Below, in pieces: positions 50,321 to 60,099 of a stretch of DNA of 64,000 nucleotides (position 1 is the stretch's first letter; each line of letters starts with the position of its first letter). Below the pieces are notes generated by a model. The model was not told where the DNA came from. It made no database searches and was given only the letters and a program-made list of their open reading frames with translations. Position numbers and translations under genes: made by a program. Source of the stretch: Euzebya tangerina (lineage in GTDB: Bacteria; Actinomycetota; Nitriliruptoria; Euzebyales; Euzebyaceae); NCBI RefSeq assembly GCF_003074135.1, contig NZ_PPDK01000001.1:3162001-3226000 (forward strand), written 5' to 3'.

Positions 50321-52060
50321 ATGATCAGCGTCGCCCAACTCAGCTTCACCCATCCCGGTGACACCGGTGGGTTCGATGACGTGACGTTCGCCGTACCGCC
50401 CGGTGGGCACGCCGCGCTCATCGGCGACAACGGCGTCGGCAAGACCACCCTGCTGCGGATCCTGGCGGGCCAACTGCAGCCCGACGACGGCCAGGCCCAG
50501 GTCCAGGGGAGCATGCGGTACATGCCGCAGGAGGTCGGCTTCGAGGGGGACGCGGTGGCGGTGCAGGAGCTGCTGTGCCGCTTTGCGCCAGCGCCGTTGG
50601 ACCAGATCGGCATCGCCATGTTCGCCGCCGAGCGACGACTGGCCGCGGGTGATGACGAGGCGGGGTTCGAACTCGCCGAGCGCATGAGCGAGTGGGGTGA
50701 CCTGGGTGGTTACGAGCTGCAGGCCCTCTGGGATGCCGCGAGCCGCACCATCATCGGGACGGGCTTCGACGCGGTCGCCCAGCGCGATGCCACCACGCTG
50801 TCGGGTGGGGAGCGCAAGCGCCTGGTCCTCGAGGTGCTGCTGGGCTCACCGATCAAGACGCTGCTGCTGGACGAGCCGGACAACTACCTGGACATCCCGG
50901 CCAAGCGACGGCTGGAGCGCCAGCTGGCCGACAGCGACCAGACGATCCTGCTGGTCAGTCACGACCGCGAGCTGCTGTCGACGGCGCCGACTCGGCTCAT
51001 CACACTCGAGCCGGGCGGCGCGTGGATCCACCACGGCACCTACGCCGACTACGACGAGGCGCGGGAGGCGCGTCAGCAGTCCCTGGGTGATGAGCTGCGG
51101 CGCTGGCAGGACGAGGAGCGGCGCCTGTTCCGCTTCTACAAGACGATGAAGCAGCGGGCCGCCATCAGTGACGTCATGGCCTCCAAGGCCGATGCCGCCG
51201 AGACGCGGTGGAGGAAGTGGGTCGAGGCGGGGCCACCGCCACCGCCGGCTCCGGACCAGACGGTGTCGATGCAGCTGATGGGGAGCGGTTCCGGCAAGCG
51301 CATGCTGCGCCTGACCGGCCTGGCGATCCCCGGGCTGGTCCACCCCTTCTCCGACGAGATACACCATGGCGAACGGGTCGGCCTGATCGGTCCGAACGGA
51401 ACCGGCAAGACCCATCTCGTCCGGACGGTCGCCGCCGCGCGGCCTGCCGGGGAACTCGCCGCTGACCAGCCCTCGCATCAGGGCGAGGTGGTGCTCGGTG
51501 CCCGCGTCCGCGCTGGCTACTTCGCCCAGGTCACCACCAACCCCGCCATGTCGGGCAGCACACCCCTGGCTGTCGTCACCGATGCGACCGGTAACGAGCA
51601 GCGGAGCATGGCGGCGCTGGCACGGTATGGACTCACCCGGACCGCACGTCAGATCTACGAGACGCTCTCAGGCGGTCAGAAGGCCCGGCTGGAGATCCTG
51701 CTGCTCGAACTGTCCGGCGTGAACCTGCTGATCCTCGACGAGCCGACGGACAACCTGGATCTCGAGTCGTGCCGTGCGCTCGAGACGGCCCTGGACGGAT
51801 TCGACGGAGCCATCGTGGCGGTCTCGCACGACCGCACCTTCCTTCGTGGCATGAGCCGTCACCTGCACCTCGGTGAGGACGGGCGCGTCTTCGGCGTTGC
51901 GGACTTCGAGGCGGCGATGGCGGTTCTGATGGATGGGCTTGCAGCGGCGACCCACGGAGCCGTCGTGCCCCAAGTCGGGTTAGGGCTCGAGCGTCCCGCC
52001 GCTCAGTCGTCGTCATCGTCGTCGTCATCATCATCGTCAACAGCAGCTTCGGTGAAGTAG
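50321..52060 (+). CDS. Second ABC-F family ATPase with poly-Ser tail
   Basis: A 579-residue ABC-F protein. Cassette one: GDNGVGKTT, LSGGERKRL and LLLDEPDNYLD (DEPDN in place of DEPTN). Cassette two: GPNGTGKTH, LSGGQKARL and LILDEPTDNLD. A charged linker (RFYKTMKQRAAISDVMASKADAA) separates them. The last residues form an 11-Ser tract, encoded by a trinucleotide repeat that also codes an Asp tract in the convergent kinase. Without that repeat the protein would end near the usual ABC-F terminus. The function is likely ribosome-related; antibiotic protection is possible. Confidence 0.88.
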   Translation: MISVAQLSFTHPGDTGGFDDVTFAVPPGGHAALIGDNGVGKTTLLRILAGQLQPDDGQAQVQGSMRYMPQEVGFEGDAVAVQELLCRFAPAPLDQIGIAMFAAERRLAAGDDEAGFELAERMSEWGDLGGYELQALWDAASRTIIGTGFDAVAQRDATTLSGGERKRLVLEVLLGSPIKTLLLDEPDNYLDIPAKRRLERQLADSDQTILLVSHDRELLSTAPTRLITLEPGGAWIHHGTYADYDEAREARQQSLGDELRRWQDEERRLFRFYKTMKQRAAISDVMASKADAAETRWRKWVEAGPPPPPAPDQTVSMQLMGSGSGKRMLRLTGLAIPGLVHPFSDEIHHGERVGLIGPNGTGKTHLVRTVAAARPAGELAADQPSHQGEVVLGARVRAGYFAQVTTNPAMSGSTPLAVVTDATGNEQRSMAALARYGLTRTARQIYETLSGGQKARLEILLLELSGVNLLILDEPTDNLDLESCRALETALDGFDGAIVAVSHDRTFLRGMSRHLHLGEDGRVFGVADFEAAMAVLMDGLAAATHGAVVPQVGLGLERPAAQSSSSSSSSSSSTAASVK

Positions 52061-54096
52061 AAGATCTGGACGGTCGAGCCGCGCTGGATCGGCTCCCCGC
52101 GCTCGGGGACCGAGCCCTGCACCACGTTCGCCACCGTGACGGTGAACGGACCGAAGGTGCGCTGCTCCTCGGTGATCCGCTCGACCACGAGCCCGAGGGC
52201 CTCCAACTCCGCCGTGGCCTCGTCAGGGCTGAGTCCCCGCACGTCGGGTACCTCGATGGTCAACGGTCCCTGGGAGAACACCAGCGAGACCGGGCTGTTC
52301 TTGTCGACCTGCACCGCTGGATCCAGCGACTGACTGACCAGGAGCCCAGCTTCGGGGACCTCGTCGGAGAAGGTCGTGGTCACCTCGCCGAGCGTCAGCT
52401 GCGCCTCCGCGAGAAGTTGCTCCGATGCCTCCTGGGTCTGGCCGGCCAGGTCCGGCACGGTCACCTGTTCGATGCCGAGAGAGACGACCACGGAGACCGC
52501 GGAGCCCTGCTCGACGGGCAGTCCCTCCTCAGGGCTCTGGGAGATGATCTGTCCGGCAGGGACGGCGTCATCGAACGTCTCCGTCGGATCCTCGAGCACG
52601 AAGCTGTTGGCCTGGACCTCCGGCCCGATGTCCTCCACCGTCCGGCCTTCGAAGCTGGGCATGTCGACCACCAGTGGCCCGAGGGAGAGGGTGACGGCCA
52701 CGGTGTTGCCGGCCCGCAGCTCCCCGTCGCTCGGGTCCTGCGCGATCACCGAACCCGCGGGGGCATCCAGGCGGTTCTCCTCGCCCTGCACGCGATAGAG
52801 GAGTCCCAGGTCGCTCAGGCGCTGCTGTGCCTCGGTGCTGTCCATGCCCCGCAGGTCCGGCACCGCCGCGACCGGTGCAACCACCTGATCCCAGTACACG
52901 TAGCCGCCCCCGGCGCCCAGACCTGCCAGCAGGACCAGCCACAGGAGGACGACCAGCACCCGGCGTCCCGTCCGACGGCGGGGCGGCGGGGTGGTCGGGA
53001 CAGCCGCGGGGCGGACGGCCGTGGGCCTGGCGGGCGTGCTGATGCGCGTCGCGGTGCCAGGCTCCTCCCGCGGACCGCGTCGCTCCGCCAGATCGCGCTC
53101 GGCCCGTTCCTGCTCAGCGAGAGCCGTGGCGGTGATCGCCATCGTCTCGGAGGCCTCCGGCGGCAGGATCAGCGTGTGGATCGATCCGTCGTCCTGGGTG
53201 GTGGCCACCTCCTGCGCATCAGCTCCGACGGCGGCCAGCATCGCGGCCGCCATCGCCCGGACGGTCGGGTACCGGCGGGTCGGGTCGTGACGCGTGGCTC
53301 GCTCGATGACCGCGTCGAGCGCCGCGGGCACCTCGGGGGCGTAGCGACTGGGCGGCGGCACGGACTCCTTGGCATGGCGCAGGGCGATGGCCATCGGCGT
53401 GTCGCCGGTCAACGGCTTGCGGCCCGTCAGCAACTCGAAGGCCATCACGGCCAGCGCATACTGGTCGCTGGCCGGTGTGGCCTCGATGCCGCCGACGAGT
53501 TCCGGCGCCATGTAGTGGACGCTGCCGACCAGTGAGCCGGTCGCTGTGTGGCTGGTGGCGGCCATCACGCGGGCGATGCCGAAGTCGGCCAGCTTCGGGA
53601 TGCCCTCCGGGGTGATCAGGACGTTCTCGGGCTTGATGTCGCGGTGGACCAGCCCGCCGTCGTGTGCTGACTGCAGAGCGTCGGCCAGCGGCGGGATGAC
53701 CGCCAGCAGTTGCTCCGGCGAGAGTGGGCCGTGACGGCCGAGGACCTGGCGGAGGCTCGGACCGGCCACCATCTCCATCACGATGTAGGGGAGGTCCGAC
53801 TGGCCTTGGTCGAAGACAGCGACGATGTTGGGGTGGGTCAGGGACGCCGCGTGCCGCGCCTCGGCCTTGAACCGGCTCTGGATCTGTGGATCGCCGGCCA
53901 GATGCCGGTGCAGCACCTTGATGGCGACGTCGCGGTCCATCTGCCGATCCCGGGCGCTGACGATGGTGGCCATCCCGCCGGCGCCGATGCGCTTGCCGAC
54001 CAGGTATCGACCCGCCAGGATCCTCGAGCCGTCCGACGGCGCATCCGAGGCGGCCGGGCGGTCGGTGTCAGAGGTTTCCGGGACGGAGGTGCTCAC
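52003..54096 (-). CDS. pknB: PASTA-domain Ser/Thr kinase (PknB-like)
   Basis: A 697-residue membrane kinase. The kinase domain has GAGGMATIVSA, Lys60 (VAIKVL), HRDIKPEN with Asp153, DFG at Asp171 and MAPE. A Pro/Arg-rich juxtamembrane stretch leads to one helix (about 379-397). Outside are four PASTA repeats (about 411-681: VPDLRGM, MPSFEGRT, VPDLAGQT, VPDVRGLS), which sense peptidoglycan fragments in PknB. The protein ends in 11 consecutive Asp residues from a trinucleotide repeat. The GTG at 54096 follows TACACT; an in-frame start at 54141 would cross the divergent promoter. The usual division partners (pknA, pbpA) are not next to it. Confidence 0.92.
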   Translation of the reverse strand: MSTSVPETSDTDRPAASDAPSDGSRILAGRYLVGKRIGAGGMATIVSARDRQMDRDVAIKVLHRHLAGDPQIQSRFKAEARHAASLTHPNIVAVFDQGQSDLPYIVMEMVAGPSLRQVLGRHGPLSPEQLLAVIPPLADALQSAHDGGLVHRDIKPENVLITPEGIPKLADFGIARVMAATSHTATGSLVGSVHYMAPELVGGIEATPASDQYALAVMAFELLTGRKPLTGDTPMAIALRHAKESVPPPSRYAPEVPAALDAVIERATRHDPTRRYPTVRAMAAAMLAAVGADAQEVATTQDDGSIHTLILPPEASETMAITATALAEQERAERDLAERRGPREEPGTATRISTPARPTAVRPAAVPTTPPPRRRTGRRVLVVLLWLVLLAGLGAGGGYVYWDQVVAPVAAVPDLRGMDSTEAQQRLSDLGLLYRVQGEENRLDAPAGSVIAQDPSDGELRAGNTVAVTLSLGPLVVDMPSFEGRTVEDIGPEVQANSFVLEDPTETFDDAVPAGQIISQSPEEGLPVEQGSAVSVVVSLGIEQVTVPDLAGQTQEASEQLLAEAQLTLGEVTTTFSDEVPEAGLLVSQSLDPAVQVDKNSPVSLVFSQGPLTIEVPDVRGLSPDEATAELEALGLVVERITEEQRTFGPFTVTVANVVQGSVPERGEPIQRGSTVQIFYFTEAAVDDDDDDDDDDD
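52006..52038. repeat. Trinucleotide repeat read by two convergent genes
   Basis: Eleven tandem GTC/ATC triplets on the plus strand give 11 Asp codons at the end of the kinase (minus strand) and, offset by one frame on the other strand, 11 Ser codons in the ABC-F gene. The two genes overlap for 58 bp (52003-52060). Confidence 0.8.
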
Positions 54097-54104
54097 GCCG
54101 CGCC

Positions 54105-54114
54105 AGTGTAGGTT
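54105..54114. promoter_or_regulatory. Overlapping divergent -10 elements
   Basis: On the plus strand TAGGTT (54109-54114) ends six bases before the GTG at 54121. On the minus strand TACACT (54110-54105) ends eight bases before the GTG at 54096. The two hexamers share the TA at 54109-54110, so both start codons lie 25 bp apart with no other promoter space. Confidence 0.6.
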
Positions 54115-54120
54115 GGCCCG

Positions 54121-54480
54121 GTGGCATCTCCTGCTGACCAAGACGACATCGATCCGTTCTGGGAGGAGCTCGCCTCACTGGGATTCCAGCCGGTCCAGGC
54201 CGACCGGAAGGGGACGGTCCAGTACGCGCGACGGCCCAATCGCTTCCTGACCGAGTGGATCCACGACGACGGGGCTGAGCTGCTGTTCACCTGGGAGTTC
54301 GACCTGGGTGAGTTCTGCGAGAGCGTCGGCTGGCAGATCGGCGCGGCCGAGACGTCCTTCCAGATCCTCTTCCCGCAGTACGACGTGAAGATCGCCAGGG
54401 ACCTCGAGGCCGTCGCGGTCGAGGTCCAGCGGCTGGAGAACCAGATGCGCGGCCTCGATCTCTCCGATCCGTCGCTCTGA
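54121..54480 (+). CDS. Hypothetical YbjN-like small protein
   Basis: A 119-residue soluble protein I cannot place firmly. Its pattern (LASLGFQPVQADRKGTVQY, LLFTWEFDLGEFCESVGWQIGAA, VQRLENQMRGLDLS) is reminiscent of short sensory or chaperone-like YbjN domains, but this is weak. It has no membrane helix or metal motif. It starts 25 bp from the divergent PASTA kinase, so a functional link is possible. Confidence 0.55.
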   Translation: MASPADQDDIDPFWEELASLGFQPVQADRKGTVQYARRPNRFLTEWIHDDGAELLFTWEFDLGEFCESVGWQIGAAETSFQILFPQYDVKIARDLEAVAVEVQRLENQMRGLDLSDPSL

Positions 54481-54500
54481 CGCGAGGTCGACCGGGGCGC

Positions 54501-55967
54501 TCACTGCAGCGGCAGCTGGACGTGCATCCGCGCACCGCCCAGCGGTGCATCCTCCACCTCGACGGTTCCGCCGTGCAGGGCGACCAGCTGGGCGACCAGC
54601 GACAGGCCGAGGCCGTGCCCCGGCCGGTCGTCGGCGTCTGCGCCGCGGTGGAAGCGGTGGAAGACCGCCGCACGGTCGGCCGGCGGGATGCCCGGCCCGT
54701 CGTCGTCCACCAGCAGGTGCACCACCCGATCTCGCTGCTGGACGTGGACATCGATCACCCCGCCGGGGCGCCCGTGCACCGCTGCATTGGTCAGCAGGTT
54801 GTCCACGACGCTGCGGAGCCACGGCCCGAGACCGGTCACCACCACCTGATCGGCCGCCCCGGTGTTCACCCGGAGCTCGGGGGGCTCCAGCAGATCCGTC
54901 CATCGTTCCCGAGCCGCGGTGGCCGCGTCCTCCACGATCTCGAGGAGGTCCACGGCTTGCGGGGCCTCACCGGCACCGGCATCGATCCGTGCCAGCAGCT
55001 GCAGGCTGGCCAGCAGCTCGCTCAGCCGTCGTGTCTCCCCGGCCACCTCGACCAGACCCTCACGTCGGACCTCCTCCGGGGCATCGGGGTTTCGAACCAG
55101 CGAGTCAAGGGTCGTCTGCATGGCGGTCAGCGGCGTGCGCAGCTCGTGACCTGCGTCCGCTGCAAACCGCCGGGCGCCGTGCAGGGCGGTGGCCTGCGCC
55201 TCCGCCGCCTGCTCGAGGCGTTCGAGCATGGCGTTCAAGCTGTCGGCGACCTCGCGGATCTCGAGCGGAGCAGACTCGGGCGTCACCCGCCGGGACAGGT
55301 CCTGGGTGGCGGCGACGGTCTGCGTGGCCTCGACCAGCTGACTCATGGGTCGGGTGGCGCGGCCGACAGCCCACGCCGTGGCAAGGCCGGTTGCCAGCGT
55401 GGCGATGCTGCCCAGGACGACCACGAGCCGGCGGAAGCCCTGCACGGTCTCGTTGACGAACGCCTGGACATCGCCTCCCAACTGCACGGCGACCCGTCCG
55501 CCCGGCAGTTCGTGCGTGAGGACCCGCCAGCGACGGCCGTCCTCGTCGACGAAGTCCGCAATGGTGCCGTCGCTGCCACCCGGTGGACCACTGGCGGGCT
55601 CGTCCCCCAGCGTCGCCAGGATCCGGTCCCGGAACGACAGGGAGAGGAAGAACCCCCGACCGAGGGTCCGGTCCGCGACATCACGCAGCGGCTGAAGACG
55701 TTCGTCGTCGATGTCGGGCAGCCCTGCCGGGCCGAGGCCGAATGGTCTCGGACCAGCGGGAGGGCCGCCGTCGAGGTCCGGTCGAGCGGTCGTCCATGCT
55801 TCGTCGAGCACGGCCGAGAGTCGGTCCCGCAGTTCGTCGTCGAAGCGCTCACGGGCCTGTCGCGCGGCAGCGCCCTGCAGCGCAGCTCCCGTGAGGAGGA
55901 ATCCCAGACCGACGACGAGACACGCGACCAGCGCGACCCGACCTCGGAGGCTTCGGGGGGCACCCAC
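54501..55967 (-). CDS. Sensor histidine kinase
   Basis: A 488-residue membrane sensor: helix 1 (about 10-32), an outside sensor domain (about 33-170), helix 2 (about 172-197), HAMP, the dimerisation domain with phospho-acceptor His274 (AGHELRTPLTAM) and an ATPase domain (NLLTNAAVHG, VDDDGPGIP, GHGLGLSLV). It starts at GTG 55967, five bases after the response-regulator stop, so the two are one unit. The open frame running back to 56915 is a reading of the regulator in another frame and not the protein. The signal is unknown. Confidence 0.9.
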   Translation of the reverse strand: MGAPRSLRGRVALVACLVVGLGFLLTGAALQGAAARQARERFDDELRDRLSAVLDEAWTTARPDLDGGPPAGPRPFGLGPAGLPDIDDERLQPLRDVADRTLGRGFFLSLSFRDRILATLGDEPASGPPGGSDGTIADFVDEDGRRWRVLTHELPGGRVAVQLGGDVQAFVNETVQGFRRLVVVLGSIATLATGLATAWAVGRATRPMSQLVEATQTVAATQDLSRRVTPESAPLEIREVADSLNAMLERLEQAAEAQATALHGARRFAADAGHELRTPLTAMQTTLDSLVRNPDAPEEVRREGLVEVAGETRRLSELLASLQLLARIDAGAGEAPQAVDLLEIVEDAATAARERWTDLLEPPELRVNTGAADQVVVTGLGPWLRSVVDNLLTNAAVHGRPGGVIDVHVQQRDRVVHLLVDDDGPGIPPADRAAVFHRFHRGADADDRPGHGLGLSLVAQLVALHGGTVEVEDAPLGGARMHVQLPLQ

Positions 55968-55972
55968 GCGCG

Positions 55973-56704
55973 CTACCTCTCGGCCAACATGAAGCCGACG
56001 CCACGTTTGGTGTGGATCAGCCGGGGGCGGCCACCCTCCTCGGTCTTGCGGCGGAGGTACCCGACGAAGACGTCGACGACGTTGCCGTCCGCGGCGAAGT
56101 CGTAGCCCCACACCAACTCGAGCAGCTGAGCACGCGAGAGGACCCGGTCCGCGTGGGTCATGAGCGTGTGGAGCAGCTCGAACTCGCGGCGCGTCAGCTC
56201 GATCTCGACGCCGTCCCGGCTGACCTCGCGGCGTGCGGGGTCGAGGCGGAGGTCGGCCACCTGGAGCACCTCGGACGCTGAGTCGGCGGTGTGGCCCGCG
56301 CGGCGCAGCAGTGCCGACATCCGGGCCAGCAGCTCCTCCAGGGCAAAGGGCTTGACCACGTAGTCGTCCGCACCGGCTTCGAGGCCGGCAACCCGGTCGG
56401 TGATCTCGTCGCGGGCCGAGAGGATGCAGATCGGCATGTCGAAGCCGTCGGCCCGAAGCCGTCGCGTCACGGCGACACCGTCGACGTCCGGCATGCCGAC
56501 GTCCAGGATCACCAGCGCCGGCGGCTGCTGCTTGACCGCTTCGAGCGCTGCAAGGCCGCCGGCGGCCAACCGCGGGTCGTAGCCCTCGAGCCGCAGGGCG
56601 CGACTGAGCGAGGAGAGGATCGCCGCGTCGTCGTCCACCACGAGCACGTCGATGACCCCCGCCGGGGACGAGGGCGAGGTCGATGAGGCTGCGGACGATG
56701 ACAC
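55973..56704 (-). CDS. OmpR-family response regulator
   Basis: A 243-residue regulator: receiver with phospho-acceptor Asp68 (VILDVGMPD), conserved Asp pair in VVDDDAA and Lys in VVKPFALEELLAR; then a winged-helix DNA-binding domain (about 145-243, with RREFELLHTLMTHADRVLSRAQLLELVWG). It is comparable to MprA-type regulators of actinobacteria. The GTG at 56704 follows CACGCT by seven bases. The first 15 Ser/Ala-rich residues look disordered. Target genes are unknown. Confidence 0.9.
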   Translation of the reverse strand: MSSSAASSTSPSSPAGVIDVLVVDDDAAILSSLSRALRLEGYDPRLAAGGLAALEAVKQQPPALVILDVGMPDVDGVAVTRRLRADGFDMPICILSARDEITDRVAGLEAGADDYVVKPFALEELLARMSALLRRAGHTADSASEVLQVADLRLDPARREVSRDGVEIELTRREFELLHTLMTHADRVLSRAQLLELVWGYDFAADGNVVDVFVGYLRRKTEEGGRPRLIHTKRGVGFMLAER

Positions 56705-56717
56705 GTGCGCAAGCGTG
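56705..56717 (-). promoter_or_regulatory. -10 element of the two-component operon
   Basis: CACGCT (nAnnnT variant, minus strand) ends seven bases before the GTG at 56704. Confidence 0.4.
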
Positions 56718-56754
56718 CCATGCGGGCCTGTGGAATCTCTGAGGAGGCGCCCGA

Positions 56755-56766
56755 TACCGTGGGTCG
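56755..56766 (+). promoter_or_regulatory. Leaderless-type -10 element of the thiamine cluster
   Basis: TACCGT ends six bases before the thiO GTG. With no leader, a thiamine-pyrophosphate riboswitch cannot sit upstream of thiO. Confidence 0.55.
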
Positions 56767-57924
56767 GTGGATGCGCAGGCAGTGGTCGATGTCACGATCG
56801 TCGGCGCTGGCGCCATCGGGCTGACCACAGCGCTGTGGTGCGCCGACGCCGGCCTGACCGTGCGGCTCGTCGATCCCGCGCCGGGACGGGGCGCCTCGTG
56901 GGCTGCTGCCGGCATGCTGGCACCGGTTGCGGAGATGCACTACGGCGAGACCGCACTGCTGGCCCTCAACTCAACCTCCTCCCGGCGTTGGCCGGCCTGG
57001 GCCGAGCGGCTTGGCGAGCAGGGGATCGATGTGGGCTACCAGCGCTGTGGCTCGCTCCTCGTCGCCCGCGATGCCGACGATGCCGCCGAGCTCCGCCGCC
57101 TGTTGCAGACCCACGAGGACCTGGGACTCGAGGTGAGCTGGCTGCGGAGTCGTGCCGCGAGGCGGGCCGAGCCGGCGCTGGCACCGTCCACCCGGGGTGC
57201 GATCCGCGTGCCCGGGGACCATCAGGTCGACAACCGGGCCCTGGTGACCGGCTTGCTCGAGCTGGTGGCTGGGCACGGCGCGATCATCATGGATCGTCGG
57301 CGCGTCGCCTCGGTCGAGGGGCGGTCCGCGGCCGGGATCTGCACGGTCGGGCTCGATGACGGGACCGACGTGCAGTCGCGATCGGTCGTCCTCGCCTCGG
57401 GGGCCGGAACGGCGGCACTGCACACCCCGACGCTGGAGCTGCCGACCATCCGTCCCGTGAAGGGGCAGCTGCTGCACCTGCGCAGTCACGACGGACCGCT
57501 CGCCGTTGCCAACATCCGCGGCCTCGACTGCTACATCGTCAACCGTCCTGACGGCCGGATCGTGGTGGGTGCAACCGTGGAGGAGATGGGCCATGACACC
57601 ACGGTCACGGCCGGCGGTGTGTCCCATCTTCTCCGGGCCGCCTGGGAGCTGATGCCCGGAATCGACGAGTGCGAGTTGGTGGAGACGACGGCGGGCCTGC
57701 GGCCCGGCAGCCCGGACAACGCGCCGCTCATCGGTTGGGTGGAGGGAACGACCGGCGTGATCGCCGCCGTCGGTCACTACCGCAACGGCGTACTGCTCAG
57801 CCCGATCACTGCCGAGATCGTCACGGGTCTGCTGACGGAGGCGACTCCCGCCGCGGACGTGGAGGTCGGTGCCTTCTCGCCGTCGCGCTTCACCCCCTCG
57901 TCTGCGACGACCGCATCTGCGTAG
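56767..57924 (+). CDS. thiO: Glycine oxidase ThiO
   Basis: Oxidises glycine to the iminoacetate needed for the thiazole of thiamine, using FAD. The 385-residue protein has the FAD motif VGAGAIGLTTALWCADAGLTVRLVD (about 11-35), WAAAGMLAP, GRIVVGATVEEMG and the C-terminal signature ETTAGLRPGSPDNAPLIG. It is the first gene of the thiO-thiS-thiG group. Its stop codon forms part of the thiS -10 hexamer. Confidence 0.92.
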   Translation: MDAQAVVDVTIVGAGAIGLTTALWCADAGLTVRLVDPAPGRGASWAAAGMLAPVAEMHYGETALLALNSTSSRRWPAWAERLGEQGIDVGYQRCGSLLVARDADDAAELRRLLQTHEDLGLEVSWLRSRAARRAEPALAPSTRGAIRVPGDHQVDNRALVTGLLELVAGHGAIIMDRRRVASVEGRSAAGICTVGLDDGTDVQSRSVVLASGAGTAALHTPTLELPTIRPVKGQLLHLRSHDGPLAVANIRGLDCYIVNRPDGRIVVGATVEEMGHDTTVTAGGVSHLLRAAWELMPGIDECELVETTAGLRPGSPDNAPLIGWVEGTTGVIAAVGHYRNGVLLSPITAEIVTGLLTEATPAADVEVGAFSPSRFTPSSATTASA

Positions 57925-57934
57925 GCTGGGCCGC
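57922..57934 (+). promoter_or_regulatory. -10 element of thiS, built on the thiO stop codon
   Basis: TAGGCT (57922-57927) begins with the TAG of thiO and ends seven bases before the ATG at 57935. Confidence 0.55.
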
Positions 57935-58980
<1,046 letters not shown>

Positions 58981-58991
58981 GATCTCCGCGT

Positions 58992-59004
58992 TACGGTGGC
59001 GGCG
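58992..59004 (+). promoter_or_regulatory. Leaderless-type -10 element within the thiamine cluster
   Basis: TACGGT ends seven bases before the ATG at 59005. Confidence 0.55.
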
Positions 59005-59478
59005 ATGGCGTCCAACCCCGCGGAGTCCGAACCCGACGCCCTGGTCGACTTCACCCAGGTCCCGCGCCGGCTGCAGACAGCGGTGGTCGTCTCGGCTGCG
59101 CTGGCGCTGCTCGGCTGCGTCGTCGACGGCGCCATCAACGGGCTCACCTTCGCACTGATGGGCCGCTGGGGCGGCATCTTCGTGCTGGTGGCGTTGTTGT
59201 CGGGAGCAGCCGTCACCGCGATCCATGCGCTCGGTGGTGCCGACCGGGCGGGGCAGCGCGGGGAACGACTGGCCGGCCCCGACGTCGGGCTGTCCCCGCG
59301 CCGCTTCGAGGGCCGTGGGCTGCTCCACAAGGCGGACGCCGTCAGCGCTGCCGCGGCCACGGGCTCCGCTGCCTCGACCGACGAACCGGAGCTGGACGAC
59401 ACGCAGCGTCTGGACCCGGTCCAGCCTGACCCGGCCGCGGACGAGAGTCAGACGACCAACCCCGATGCACCCCGCTGA
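59005..59478 (+). CDS. Two-helix membrane protein between thiG and thiE
   Basis: A 157-residue protein with two helices (about 25-43 and 51-70: VVVSAALALLGCVVDGAING and WGGIFVLVALLSGAAVTAIHAL) and an acidic, Ala/Thr/Asp-rich tail. There is no thiamine-related motif, so its place among thi genes may be incidental or reflect transport. Its end overlaps the start of thiE by 14 bases. The function is unknown. Confidence 0.7.
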   Translation: MASNPAESEPDALVDFTQVPRRLQTAVVVSAALALLGCVVDGAINGLTFALMGRWGGIFVLVALLSGAAVTAIHALGGADRAGQRGERLAGPDVGLSPRRFEGRGLLHKADAVSAAAATGSAASTDEPELDDTQRLDPVQPDPAADESQTTNPDAPR

Positions 59479-60094
59479 CCGCGCCGCTCGTCTGGCGGAC
59501 GCCTACCTGTATCTCTGCACGCCACTGCGGGACGACCTGCCCGAGTTCCTCGATGCCGTCCTCGCGGGGGGCGTGGACATCGTGCAGTTACGGGACAAGA
59601 ACGCCGAACGGGCGGAGCAGGTGGCTGCCTGTCCCTTGTTCCGCGAGGCCTGCGACCGTCACGAGGCGCTGTTCGTCGTCAACGACGACCCGGACGTGGC
59701 GCTCGAGGGTGCTGCTGACGGTGTCCACGTCGGGCAGGACGATCTGCCGCCCCGGGCCGTCCGGGACCTGGTCGGCGAGGCGGTCCTGATCGGCCGCTCG
59801 ACCCACTCGCAGGATGAGGTGGATCAGGCCCTGACCGAACCCTGCGACTACTTCGCGGTCGGCCCGGTCAGCGCCACGCCCACCAAGCGGGGACGGCCGG
59901 GGATCGGGCTCGAGCCGCTGCGCCATGCGGCCACGGTGGCAGACCGGCCGTGGTTCGTGACCGGTGGGATGGCGCCGGACACCGCCCACGCCGTGCTGCA
60001 GACCGGCGCCACTCGACTGGTGGTGGTCCGGGCCCTCACCGAGGCGCCCGACCCGCAGACGGTCGCCGCAACCCTCACCGGGATGCTGCGGTAG
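59465..60094 (+). CDS. thiE: Thiamine-phosphate synthase ThiE
   Basis: Joins the pyrimidine and thiazole phosphates to make thiamine monophosphate. The 209-residue barrel has LQLRDKN-type substrate contacts (VDIVQLRDKNAERA), LFVVNDDPDVAL, GVHVGQDDLPP and DYFAVGPVSATPTKRG. The ATG at 59465 lies within the end of the preceding gene; earlier in-frame starts run in noncoding-looking sequence. There is no thiC or thiD in the window. Confidence 0.92.
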   Translation: MHPADRAARLADAYLYLCTPLRDDLPEFLDAVLAGGVDIVQLRDKNAERAEQVAACPLFREACDRHEALFVVNDDPDVALEGAADGVHVGQDDLPPRAVRDLVGEAVLIGRSTHSQDEVDQALTEPCDYFAVGPVSATPTKRGRPGIGLEPLRHAATVADRPWFVTGGMAPDTAHAVLQTGATRLVVVRALTEAPDPQTVAATLTGMLR

Positions 60095-60099
60095 CTGGG

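Noticed and set aside
56701-56766. Thiamine-pyrophosphate riboswitch upstream of thiO
   Set aside because: Only about 60 bp separate divergent genes, no THI-box sequence is seen, and TACCGT sits six bases before the GTG.
55975-56915. Extended sensor kinase frame running through the response regulator
   Set aside because: The regulator is intact in its own frame, and the kinase has a GTG five bases after the regulator stop.
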